This document shows, piece by piece, positions 18,115 to 25,740 of a stretch of 64,000 bases of DNA. The translations under genes were made by a program, and so were the position numbers. This DNA is from Solimonas variicoloris DSM 15731 (GTDB lineage: Bacteria; Pseudomonadota; Gammaproteobacteria; Nevskiales; Nevskiaceae): the NCBI RefSeq assembly GCF_000382285.1, contig NZ_KB907932.1, positions 1 through 64,000 of the forward strand, written 5' to 3'. The notes beneath the pieces were generated by a model, which was not told the DNA's origin, ran no database searches, and worked only from the letters and a program-made list of their open reading frames with translations. The number at the start of each line of letters is the position of its first letter. Within the stretch, counting starts at the first letter, position 1.

Positions 18115-18303
18115 TCAGCGACCGCGCGGACCGACCAGCAGCCAGAGAATGAAGCCGAGCACCGGCAGGAACAGGATCAGGAGAATCCACAACACCTTCT
18201 TTCCGGTCGTCAGGGCGCTCTGCACCACGCTGACGATCGCCCAGATGTCGGCGACGAGGACGATGAAGCCCCAGAGGCCCATGTTGTGGTTGAAGTTCAT
18301 CAT
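18115..18303 (-). CDS. Small PLDc_N-type membrane protein
   Basis: 62 residues with two hydrophobic helices (about 10-28 and 38-57; W-I-L-L-I-L-F-L-P-V-L-G-F-I-L-W-L-L) and a G-P-R-G-R tail. This is the pattern of the phospholipase D/nuclease N-terminal-like (PLDc_N) small membrane proteins, whose role is unknown. It is convergent with the panE-like gene (13 bp between stops) and divergent from selO. Confidence 0.7.
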   Translation of the reverse strand: MMNFNHNMGLWGFIVLVADIWAIVSVVQSALTTGKKVLWILLILFLPVLGFILWLLVGPRGR

Positions 18304-18473
18304 GACGGCTTCGCTCCATGCGCAACGGTGATGCGCCGCCGTGGCCGATGGCGGGCGCGCGATGGCGGTCTTTATAGCAGATGGACGGCGACGCACCGCA
18401 GGCATCGCGGCGACCGCTTCGCTACAGTGCGCGCAGCCGCGCGCCATCCGTTTTCGCCATTGCCAGACCCGCC

Positions 18474-19964
18474 GTGATCCAACCCCTCGAACCGCTGCGC
18501 TTCGACAACCGCCTCGCCGCGCTCGGCGAGGCCTACGCCACGCGCGTCGCGCCGACGCCGCTGCGCGAGCCGCGGCTGCTGCACGCCAACGCCGCGCTCG
18601 CGGCGCAGCTCGGCCTCGATCCCGGCGCGCTGCACAGCCAGGCCTTTGTCGAGATCTTCGCCGGCAATCGCCCGCTGCCCGGCGGCGCGCCGCTCGCCAC
18701 GCTCTACGCCGGCCATCAGTTCGGCGTCTGGGTGCCGCAACTCGGCGACGGCCGCGCGATCCTGCTCGGCCAGATCCGTGACGCCGCCGGCGCCAGCTGG
18801 GATCTGCAGCTCAAGGGCGCCGGGCGCACGCCGTACTCGCGCTTCGCCGACGGCCGTGCCGTGATCCGCTCCAGCGTGCGCGAATACCTCGCCGGCGAGG
18901 CCATGCATCATCTCGGCATCCCCAGCACGCGGGCGCTGAGCCTGATCGTCGGCGACGATCCGGTCCACCGCGAGACGATCGAGCGCGCCGCCGTGATCTG
19001 CCGCGTCGCGCCCTCGCACATCCGCTTCGGCCACTTCGAGGTGTTCTACTACCGCGGCCAGCCCGAGCGCCTGGCGCCGCTCGCCGACCACGTCATCGAC
19101 GAGCACTTCCCCGCGCTGCGCGGCGCCCCGGACCGCTACGCGCGCTGGCTCGGCGAGGTCGTCGAGCGCACCGCGCGGCTGATGGCGCAATGGCAGAGCG
19201 TCGGCTTCTGTCACGGCGTGATGAACACCGACAACATGTCGGTGCTCGGCCTGACGCTCGACTACGGCCCCTACGGCTTTCTCGACGCGTTCGACGCGCA
19301 CCACATCTGCAACCACAGCGACGAAGGCGGGCGCTACGCCTACGACCGCCAGCCGGCGATCGGCTACTGGAACTGCTCGCGGCTGCTGCAGGCGACGCTG
19401 CCGCTGCTCGACGACGACGAGAACCGCGCCGTCGAAATTGCCGAAGGCTTGCTCGAACGCTACGGCCCGGTCTACGGCGAGACGGTGACCGCGCGCTGGC
19501 GCGCCAAGCTCGGCCTGCGCGAAGCGCGTGACGACGATGCGGCGCTGATCAACCGCTTTCTGTCGCTGCTGCACCAGGGTCGCGCGGACTTCACGCTCAG
19601 CTTCCGCCGCCTCGCCGCGGTGCCGGCCGCCGACGGCGGCGACGCCGCGGCGCTGCGCGACTGGCTGCCGGCGGTCGAGGCCTTCGACGCCTGGCTGCCG
19701 GACTGGCGCGCGCGCCTGCGCGCCGAGGATGGCACCGACGACGCAGCGCGCGCGGCGCGGATGAACGCGGTCAATCCGAAGTACGTGCTGCGCAACCATC
19801 TCGCGCAGCGCGCCATCGAGGCGGCGGAGCGCGGCAGCGGCGCGGAGATCGAGCGCCTGCTGACGATCCTGCGGCGCCCGTACGACGAACAGCCGGAACA
19901 CGAGGCCTATGCGGCCGAGCCGCCGGCGGATGCCCGCCATCTGACCGTCAGCTGCTCGTCGTAG
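18474..19964 (+). CDS. selO: Protein adenylyltransferase SelO (YdiU family)
   Basis: 496 residues from GTG 18474, close to the usual 480-490. Pseudokinase-fold AMPylase that transfers AMP from ATP to Ser/Thr/Tyr of redox proteins. Visible signatures: Y-A-G-H-Q-F-G-V-W-V-P-Q-L-G-D-G-R-A, the L-K-G-A-G-R-T-P-Y-S-R-F glycine-rich/ATP region, H-G-V-M-N-T-D-N-M-S and the metal-binding D-Y-G-P-Y-G. The protein ends in C-S-S, the bacterial counterpart of the C-U-S-S selenocysteine tail of eukaryotic SelO. The start is chosen to give the family N-terminus (P-L-R-F-D-N-R); it is not preceded by a strong ribosome site. Confidence 0.93.
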   Translation: MIQPLEPLRFDNRLAALGEAYATRVAPTPLREPRLLHANAALAAQLGLDPGALHSQAFVEIFAGNRPLPGGAPLATLYAGHQFGVWVPQLGDGRAILLGQIRDAAGASWDLQLKGAGRTPYSRFADGRAVIRSSVREYLAGEAMHHLGIPSTRALSLIVGDDPVHRETIERAAVICRVAPSHIRFGHFEVFYYRGQPERLAPLADHVIDEHFPALRGAPDRYARWLGEVVERTARLMAQWQSVGFCHGVMNTDNMSVLGLTLDYGPYGFLDAFDAHHICNHSDEGGRYAYDRQPAIGYWNCSRLLQATLPLLDDDENRAVEIAEGLLERYGPVYGETVTARWRAKLGLREARDDDAALINRFLSLLHQGRADFTLSFRRLAAVPAADGGDAAALRDWLPAVEAFDAWLPDWRARLRAEDGTDDAARAARMNAVNPKYVLRNHLAQRAIEAAERGSGAEIERLLTILRRPYDEQPEHEAYAAEPPADARHLTVSCSS

Positions 19965-20020
19965 GAAGAAAAGCCGGGAAACGCGGCGTCACGTCCGCGC
20001 CGGCGCGACAGAACGCGTTT

Positions 20021-20162
20021 AGGAACCTCTGAAAAAGCTCATCATCGTCATGGCGAGAAGCCGCAGGCGATCAAGCCATCCGGCGGCGCACGACGCCCGC
20101 GGCGTCTCTGCATCGCCACGGCCGCTGCAGCCTCGCGATGACGGCGTTTTTCAGACCTTCCT
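20021..20162. repeat. 142-bp MITE-like imperfect palindrome
   Basis: The ends are inverted repeats: AGGAACCTCTGAAAAA at 20021-20036 and TTTTTCAGACCTTCCT at 20147-20162 (14 of 16 pair). Inside, CGTCATGGCGAG (from 20048) pairs with CTCGCGATGACG (20132-20143). The CGTCATnGCGAG core recalls dispersed palindromic repeats in many proteobacterial genomes. It lies between convergent selO and a small gene; its right end reaches the first base of that gene's stop codon (20162-20164). No coding content and no transposase, so if mobile it depends on an element elsewhere. Confidence 0.65.
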
Positions 20163-20452
20163 CAGCGCAGCACGCCGACATACTTGTTCGGCACCGCCAG
20201 CCCCGGCGCCGGCGCCGGGCGTGGCGCGACCGGCGCGGCGGCACGCGGTGCCGCGGCGCCGAACATCAGTTCCTCGAAACGCGCCGCCAGGCGCTGCACC
20301 TCGCCGTCGGCATGCGCGTAGGCCAGGCGCAACACTTCGCGCGCGTACTCGGCGTTCTGCGTCATCCAGACGGCGTCGATCACGCGCCCGCCGTTGGCGC
20401 GCATGCGCACGTAGAGGCGCGTGGCGAGCAGCAATGCTTCGTTCTCGGTCAT
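20162..20452 (-). CDS. Conserved small hypothetical protein
   Basis: 96 residues, mostly helical (E-N-E-A-L-L-L-A-T-R-L-Y-V-R-M-R-A-N), then a Pro/Ala-rich tail ending N-K-Y-V-G-V-L-R. No signal peptide, membrane helix or recognised domain. The composition, lack of low-quality repeats and a plausible ribosome site (AGGGGAG, bottom strand, about 20461-20467) support a real gene. Its stop codon touches the end of the neighbouring palindromic element, so the extreme C-terminus may have been set by that insertion. Confidence 0.6.
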   Translation of the reverse strand: MTENEALLLATRLYVRMRANGGRVIDAVWMTQNAEYAREVLRLAYAHADGEVQRLAARFEELMFGAAAPRAAAPVAPRPAPAPGLAVPNKYVGVLR

Positions 20453-20546
20453 GACGACAACTCCCCTGCGCCGGTTTCATGCCGGACGCCCAAAAACCGC
20501 TCCTTCCGTCTGCCCCGATCCGGCCTCGCGCCGCGTCGATCGTGAT

Positions 20547-21881
20547 CTACGGAATCGTCTCGCCGTGCAGCGAGAGATCGAGTCCGGTGAGCTCTTCCTC
20601 GGCGCTGACGCGCAGGCCGACGGTGTACTTGAGGACGACCAGGATCAGCAGCGACACCACGCCGCTGTAGATCAGCGTCGCGAACGCGCCGATCGCCTGC
20701 GTCAGCACGTGGCCTTCGGCGCCACCGATGTTCTTGTCGGCGAACACGCCGGTCAGCAGCGCGCCGACCAGACCGCCGATGCCGTGAATGCCAAACACGT
20801 CGAGCGAATCGTCGGCGCCGAGCAGGCGCTTGAGGCCGGTCGCGCCCCAGTAGCAGGCGACGCCGGCGGCAACGCCGATCGCCAGCGCGCCGCCGACGTT
20901 GACGAAGCCGGACGCCGGCGTGATCGCGACCAGGCCGGCGACGGCGCCGGACAGCGCGCCGAGCAGCGAGACGCGGCCGCGGATCAGCCACTCGGCGGTG
21001 ACCCAGGTCAGCGAGGCCATCGCCGTCGCCGTCTGCGTGACCAGCATCGCCATGCCGGCGCGGCCGTCGGCGGCGACTGCCGAGCCGGCGTTGAAGCCGA
21101 ACCAGCCGACCCACAGCAGCGAGGCGCCGAGCATGGTGAAACCGAGATTGAACGGGATGAACGGTTCGCTGCCGTAATGCGTGCGCCGGCCGAGCATGTA
21201 GGCGCAGGCGAGGCCGGCGGCGCCGGCGTTGATGTGCACGACCGTGCCGCCGGCGAAGTCGAGCGCGCCGAGGCCGGCGAGCCAGCCGATCGGCTCCCAG
21301 ACCCAGTGCGCGACCGGCGCGTAGACCAGCAGCGACCACAGCGCCATGAACAGCACCATCGCGCCGAAGCGCATGCGTTCGGCGAAGGCGCCGGTGATCA
21401 GCGCCGGGGTGATGATCGCGAAGCTCATCTGGAACATCACGAACACCGATTCGGGAATCGTCGTCGCGACGTGGCTGACGGTCAGCTGGCCGGCGTCCTT
21501 GAGATACAGCAGGCCCTGCAGCGCGAAGCGGTCGAGGCCGCCGAGGTACGGGCTGCCCGGCGTGAACGCGAGGCTGTAGCCGACCAGCACCCAGAGCACG
21601 GTGACCAGGGCGCAGACGAAGAAGCTCTGCAGCGCGGTGGCGAGCACGTTCTTCTTGCGCACCATGCCGGCGTAGAACAGCGCCAGGCCGGGGATCGTCA
21701 TCAGCAGCACGAGCGCCGTCGAGCTGAGCATCCATGCGGTGTCACCGGCGCTGATGGCGTCGGTGGCGACCAGATGCGGGCGCGCCGCGACCTCGGCCGC
21801 GGCCGGCGCGCTCAGGACGGTGGCGACGAATGCCGCGAATGCGGCGCACAGCGACGGCTGCCGGAACAGGCGTAGGCGCAC
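20547..21881 (-). CDS. amtB: Ammonium transporter (Amt family)
   Basis: 444 residues from GTG 21881, with a signal peptide (typical of many bacterial Amt proteins) and eleven membrane helices. Conserved features are D-F-A-G-G-T-V-V-H-I-N-A-G-A-A-G-L, whose His is the first of the twin pore histidines, and F-G-I-H-G-I-G-G-L-V-G, whose His is the second; F-Y-A-G-M-V-R marks the periplasmic gate region. It conducts ammonium into the cell. The GTG start has a GGGGGAA ribosome site at normal spacing. No glnK lies beside it, unlike the common glnK-amtB pair. A sigma-54 type promoter precedes it. Confidence 0.93.
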   Translation of the reverse strand: MRLRLFRQPSLCAAFAAFVATVLSAPAAAEVAARPHLVATDAISAGDTAWMLSSTALVLLMTIPGLALFYAGMVRKKNVLATALQSFFVCALVTVLWVLVGYSLAFTPGSPYLGGLDRFALQGLLYLKDAGQLTVSHVATTIPESVFVMFQMSFAIITPALITGAFAERMRFGAMVLFMALWSLLVYAPVAHWVWEPIGWLAGLGALDFAGGTVVHINAGAAGLACAYMLGRRTHYGSEPFIPFNLGFTMLGASLLWVGWFGFNAGSAVAADGRAGMAMLVTQTATAMASLTWVTAEWLIRGRVSLLGALSGAVAGLVAITPASGFVNVGGALAIGVAAGVACYWGATGLKRLLGADDSLDVFGIHGIGGLVGALLTGVFADKNIGGAEGHVLTQAIGAFATLIYSGVVSLLILVVLKYTVGLRVSAEEELTGLDLSLHGETIP

Positions 21882-21927
21882 GAAATTCCCCCGATGCCGT
21901 TCCACCTTGAACGGTCGGATGATTCGC

Positions 21928-21944
21928 AAGCATGTTTGATGCCA
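21928..21944 (-). promoter_or_regulatory. Predicted sigma-54 promoter of the ammonium transporter
   Basis: Bottom strand TGGCATCAAACATGC has the invariant GG and GC elements with exact 10-base spacing (-24/-12). The predicted transcript starts near 21919, about 38 bases before the GTG. Ammonium transporter genes are classic NtrC/sigma-54 targets. No clear NtrC dyad was recognised upstream. Confidence 0.6.
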
Positions 21945-22007
21945 GCGCTTTACACGATTCGATCCGGTCCGGCGCGCGGCGGGCGCCGGACGGTGGCGAC
22001 CGACGGC

Positions 22008-23768
22008 TCAGCGGGAGACGTCGGCGGCGCCGATCAGCGGCGTGATGACCGCGACCGGGGCGCTGCCGTAGCTCAGGAAACGGTCGTTGAACTTCTTCAG
22101 GTCGAAACGCTCGCCGAGCTGCTGCTTCAGGCTTTCGCGGAAGTCGTAGATCGCCGAGAAGCCGGCGAAGTAGCTGGCCAGCTGCACGTAACTGAGCTGG
22201 GCCCGGCGCCACTTGCCGCGCGCCTCGGTTTCGCTCTGGAAGGCTTCGTCGCGCAGCAGGCGCAGCGCCTCGTCCTCCTGCATGCCGCGCACGTGCACGC
22301 CGTAGTCGAGCAGCGTGTTGCAGACCACGCGCAGCAGCCACTTCGAGTACATCAGCTCCATTTCCGGCGACGGGTCCCAGCCGCTTTCCAGCATCATGCG
22401 CTCGCTGTAGACCGCCCAGCCCTCGATCATCGGGCCGTTGCCGAACACGCTCTTGATGCGGCTCGGCGTCTTGTTGGCGTAGACCAGCTGCACGTAGTGG
22501 CCGGGCACCGCTTCGTGGATCACCAGAATCTGCAGCAGCCAGTGGTTGTACTCGCGCAGGAAGCTGTCGGCCTGCGCCGGCGTGAACGCGTCGAGCGGCG
22601 TGACGTTGAAATAGGTCTTGGCGGTCGCATCGTAAGGACCCGGCGCATTGACCGAGGCCATCGCCACGCCTCGCTGGTACGGCGGCGTCACGCGCACCGC
22701 GAGCGGCCGGCTCGGATCGAGATCGACGAGCTGGTGGGTGCGCACACAGTCCTCCAGGCGCGGAATCAGCGCCTGCACCTCGTCGTAGAAGCCGGCGGGC
22801 GTGGCGTGGTTGTCCGACAGCCGGGCGATCAGCTGGCCGATGCGTGCGACGCGCTCGGGCGGCGGCGCCTGATCCGGGAAGTATTTCGGCCACAGGTGGT
22901 CGGCGAGCTCGGCCATGCGCTCGTGCAGCCGCTCCTTCTCCTGCAGCGCGCGCGCATGCAGCGCGTCCGGCGTGACGCCGGTCTGGATCGCGTAGCCGAA
23001 CAGGCGCTCGTAGGCGGCGCGGCCGATGCGGAAGTCGCGGCCGCCGCCGTCGCGCGCGAGCCGTTGGTCGAGCGCCTCGAGAAAGGCGATGTAGCCTTCG
23101 ACCGCGACGCGTGCGGCGCGCAGCCGCTGCAGGAAGCGCGCGCGCTCGTCGGCGCGCAGCGCCGAACCGGCGAGCTGCCGCTCGAGCGCTTCGCCGAACA
23201 CGTCGAGCGTGCCCTGGCTCTGCTGCATCGCCAGCTGCACCTGCTCGCGCACCGGCCGCGCGATCGCGGCGCGCGCCGCCGCGTAATAGGCCGGCACCTG
23301 CGTCAGGCGCTGCGAGACTGTGCGCAGACGCTCGGCCTCGGGCGCGTACGGCGTGTTCAGCAGCAGCGCGAAGGCGTCGGCGACGTTGTAGAGCGAGGGG
23401 TTCCACTGCCACTCGCGGAACTCGGCGAGCGACCAGCGTTCCTGCTCCAGCTGGCTCAGCAGCACCGCGCCGTCGGTACGCATCGCTGCGTCCATGCCGG
23501 CCTCCGGCAGGCGCCGCAGCGCGGCGATCGAGCGTTCGAGAAAGGCGAGCCGGCGCGCGCGGTAGGCGGCGTCCGGCACGGCGATGCGCGCGGCATAGCG
23601 GTAATAGCCGACGGCGATCGCCGCGTCCGGCTGCAGCGCCCAGTAGCGATCGAGGAAAGCGTCGCCGAACTGCGCGCGGAACGTCGCGCCGGCGTCGGCC
23701 CGCACGGCGCCGGCGAGCAGCAGCAGGGCGGCGGCGACGGCACGTGCCATCGTGACGGATCGGATCAT
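22008..23768 (-). CDS. Periplasmic DUF885 metallo-hydrolase
   Basis: 586 residues with a signal peptide (A-L-L-L-L-A-G-A-V-R-A-D). The helical protein carries H-E-A-V-P-G-H, the HExxPGH metal-binding form of the gluzincin-like fold that defines the DUF885 family, near residue 435. Such proteins are thought to be zinc peptidases or hydrolases but most are unassigned. ATG 23768 is preferred because the signal peptide begins there; an in-frame start lies 14 codons upstream without a ribosome site. Its promoter region is divergent from the voltage-sensor-like gene. Confidence 0.85.
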   Translation of the reverse strand: MIRSVTMARAVAAALLLLAGAVRADAGATFRAQFGDAFLDRYWALQPDAAIAVGYYRYAARIAVPDAAYRARRLAFLERSIAALRRLPEAGMDAAMRTDGAVLLSQLEQERWSLAEFREWQWNPSLYNVADAFALLLNTPYAPEAERLRTVSQRLTQVPAYYAAARAAIARPVREQVQLAMQQSQGTLDVFGEALERQLAGSALRADERARFLQRLRAARVAVEGYIAFLEALDQRLARDGGGRDFRIGRAAYERLFGYAIQTGVTPDALHARALQEKERLHERMAELADHLWPKYFPDQAPPPERVARIGQLIARLSDNHATPAGFYDEVQALIPRLEDCVRTHQLVDLDPSRPLAVRVTPPYQRGVAMASVNAPGPYDATAKTYFNVTPLDAFTPAQADSFLREYNHWLLQILVIHEAVPGHYVQLVYANKTPSRIKSVFGNGPMIEGWAVYSERMMLESGWDPSPEMELMYSKWLLRVVCNTLLDYGVHVRGMQEDEALRLLRDEAFQSETEARGKWRRAQLSYVQLASYFAGFSAIYDFRESLKQQLGERFDLKKFNDRFLSYGSAPVAVITPLIGAADVSR

Positions 23769-23900
23769 GGGGTGCGCTCCCGTTGCGGTGGCCGCATCAT
23801 AGCGGCGCATGCCCGCCGTTCAGAGCGGGCATTTCCTCATTCTGCGCGACCGCCGCCGACCTGACGGCGGGATCGCCGCTCGCGACCGCGAAGGAGCCCC

Positions 23901-24671
23901 ATGCGCAACGCCACCGCCGCCCCGCCCCGCCGCCGCATCGGCCCCGTCGACTGGCTGATGCTGGCGCTGGCGATCGTTTCGATCGGCCTGCTCGCCTACG
24001 AAACCTGGGGGCCGGTCACCGCCCAGGAACGCCGTGACATCATCCTGGCCGATCTCGTCATCTGCGCGATCTTCGCCGTCGAATTCCTGTGGCGCTGGCG
24101 CGCCGAGGGCTGGAAGCGCCAGTTCCTGATGCGCAACTGGTACGAGATTCTCGGCATGATCCCGGCGGCGCATCCGGCGATCCGCGGCTTCCGGCTGTTC
24201 CGCGTGATCCGCATCGTCGTACTGCTGTCGCGCTTCGGCAGCGCCGCCGACCGCGCGCTCGGCGACGACTTCACCTACCTGCTCGTCAACCGCTTCAAGA
24301 ACACCATCGTCGATTCGATCAGCGACGCCGTCACCGTCGCCGTGCTCGACGAGGTCGCCGACGTGCTCGGCCGCGGCACCTACACGCGCAACATCGCGCG
24401 CGCACTCAAGGAAAACGAGAAGGACCTGCGCGCGATGGTCTTCGAAAAGCTCGCCAACGATCCGCGCGCCAGCCGGCTGTCGCGGCTGCCGTTCTACCGC
24501 GACATCAGCGAGGCGCTGGTCGACGCCGGCTTTCGCATCGTCGAGGAGGTGCTCGCCGACCCGCGCACCGACGAGCTGGTCGCCGACATCATGCGCGAGA
24601 ACCTCACGCAGCTACGCACCGCGGTCATCGTCAACAATGCGCCGGTCGCCGGCGACATCCGGCCGGCCTGA
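23901..24671 (+). CDS. Voltage-sensor-like membrane protein without a pore domain
   Basis: 256 residues. The first ~112 look like a voltage-sensor domain: S1 (17-36), S2 (48-68 with Glu61 and basic end), a short S3 (R-N-W-Y-E-I-L-G-M-I-P) and an S4 with Arg at every third position (R95, R98, R101, R104, then R111). The ion-channel S5-selectivity filter-S6 part is missing. Instead there is a soluble, charged helical region (120-256) rich in D/E and R. It may act as a voltage-responsive sensor or proton pathway, or the arginines may play another role. It is often filed as 'ion transporter'; the absence of a pore argues against simple channel function. Confidence 0.6.
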   Translation: MRNATAAPPRRRIGPVDWLMLALAIVSIGLLAYETWGPVTAQERRDIILADLVICAIFAVEFLWRWRAEGWKRQFLMRNWYEILGMIPAAHPAIRGFRLFRVIRIVVLLSRFGSAADRALGDDFTYLLVNRFKNTIVDSISDAVTVAVLDEVADVLGRGTYTRNIARALKENEKDLRAMVFEKLANDPRASRLSRLPFYRDISEALVDAGFRIVEEVLADPRTDELVADIMRENLTQLRTAVIVNNAPVAGDIRPA

Positions 24672-24770
24672 GCGTCGCCGCGGCGGCCGCGCCGGCGTGA
24701 CAAAGCGTTACACCGTCGGCGACGCGGCTGCGGCACACTGCCCGTGCCCTCCCCGACTGGAAGCCCCGCC

Positions 24771-25133
24771 ATGAAGATCCGCTCCTCGAAGATCCGTTCG
24801 CTGTGTTTCGTTGCGCTCGCCGTGCTCGGCAGCGCCCCGCTCGCGCACGCGCAGGACGGCGCGACGCCACCGGCCGGCTCCGGTGCCGGTGCCGCCTGGT
24901 GCCAGCAGCATCCGGAGCGCTGCGAACAGGCCAAGGAACGCATCAAGGCCAAGTGCGACGCCGATCCGGCCAAGTGCGAGGAAATGAAGCAGAAGATGCA
25001 GGAGAAGGCGGCCGAGTGCCAGGCCCATCCGGAGTCGTGCAAGGAAGAGCGTCGCGCCAAGCTCGAGGAAGCCTGCAAGGCCAATCCGGACCGGCCGATC
25101 TGCAAGCGCCTGTCGGCGACGCCGGCCAAGTAA
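24771..25133 (+). CDS. Periplasmic Cys-rich repeat protein (four Cys pairs)
   Basis: 120 residues with a signal peptide (ending A-H-A-Q near residue 28). The mature part has eight cysteines in four pairs: C44/C51, C62/C69, C83/C90 and C102/C111. The first three pairs follow C-x2-[HD]-P-x2-C; the last is longer. Each pair is followed by a charged Lys/Glu helix, so four helix-hairpin units about 18-21 residues apart are likely. Pairs could be disulfides or metal ligands. The gene sits upstream of a heavy-metal efflux operon on the same strand, hinting at metal binding. No family recognised. Confidence 0.65.
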   Translation: MKIRSSKIRSLCFVALAVLGSAPLAHAQDGATPPAGSGAGAAWCQQHPERCEQAKERIKAKCDADPAKCEEMKQKMQEKAAECQAHPESCKEERRAKLEEACKANPDRPICKRLSATPAK

Positions 25134-25223
25134 CGCGCGCCAACCGGCCAGCACGGCGCGTCCCGGCACGCGTCGTGCTTCTCATTTACGCACCGCCGGG
25201 ACACCGGCTGCTACACTGATCAC

Positions 25224-25622
25224 ATGTTCCGTCACGGCTCGCCGCTGCTCGCCGTCCTGCTGACCGTCCTGGTCAGCTCGATGCTGCTCGTGCGCGCCGT
25301 CGACCTGCACTGGCACCAGCATCTCGGCGAAACGCAGACGACCGTCGACGGCAGCATCGTGCCGCTGACCTATATCGCCGACGCCTCGACCCCGCACCTG
25401 CCGCACGATCAGGATCACGACGTGCGCATGTTCGGCGACGACGGTTCGGCACAGGCCGTCATGCCCCTGACGGCCTGGCCGGTCGCCCTCGTCGTCCTGC
25501 TGCCGCTGTTGCTGCTGCTGTTCGCGCCGCCGCACGCCGGCCTGCGCCCCGAGCGCGCCAGCCGGTCCGGGCTGTACAGGCAACCGCAGCTCCCGCCGCC
25601 GCTGCGCGGCCCGCCCCGCTAG
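25224..25622 (+). CDS. Histidine-rich small membrane protein upstream of czcCBA
   Basis: 132 residues with two hydrophobic helices (about 7-24 and 80-102) enclosing a loop rich in His and Asp: D-L-H-W-H-Q-H-L and H-L-P-H-D-Q-D-H-D. This is the look of CzcI/CopL-like small proteins that precede metal efflux genes and may sense or buffer metal in the periplasm. The C-terminal tail is Pro/Arg-rich. It lies 118 bp ahead of the outer-membrane efflux gene and is probably part of the same locus. Assignment to a metal role is inference from His content and position. Confidence 0.6.
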   Translation: MFRHGSPLLAVLLTVLVSSMLLVRAVDLHWHQHLGETQTTVDGSIVPLTYIADASTPHLPHDQDHDVRMFGDDGSAQAVMPLTAWPVALVVLLPLLLLLFAPPHAGLRPERASRSGLYRQPQLPPPLRGPPR

Positions 25623-25740
25623 TTCCCGATTGCTGCGGCTGACGCCCGTCAAGGCGTGCGGCTGCGGCCTGCCCCAATATCGCCCGCATGCCGTCCGGCA
25701 TGGGCGATGCCGTCGTATTCATCAGTTTCGGGAGCTACAC

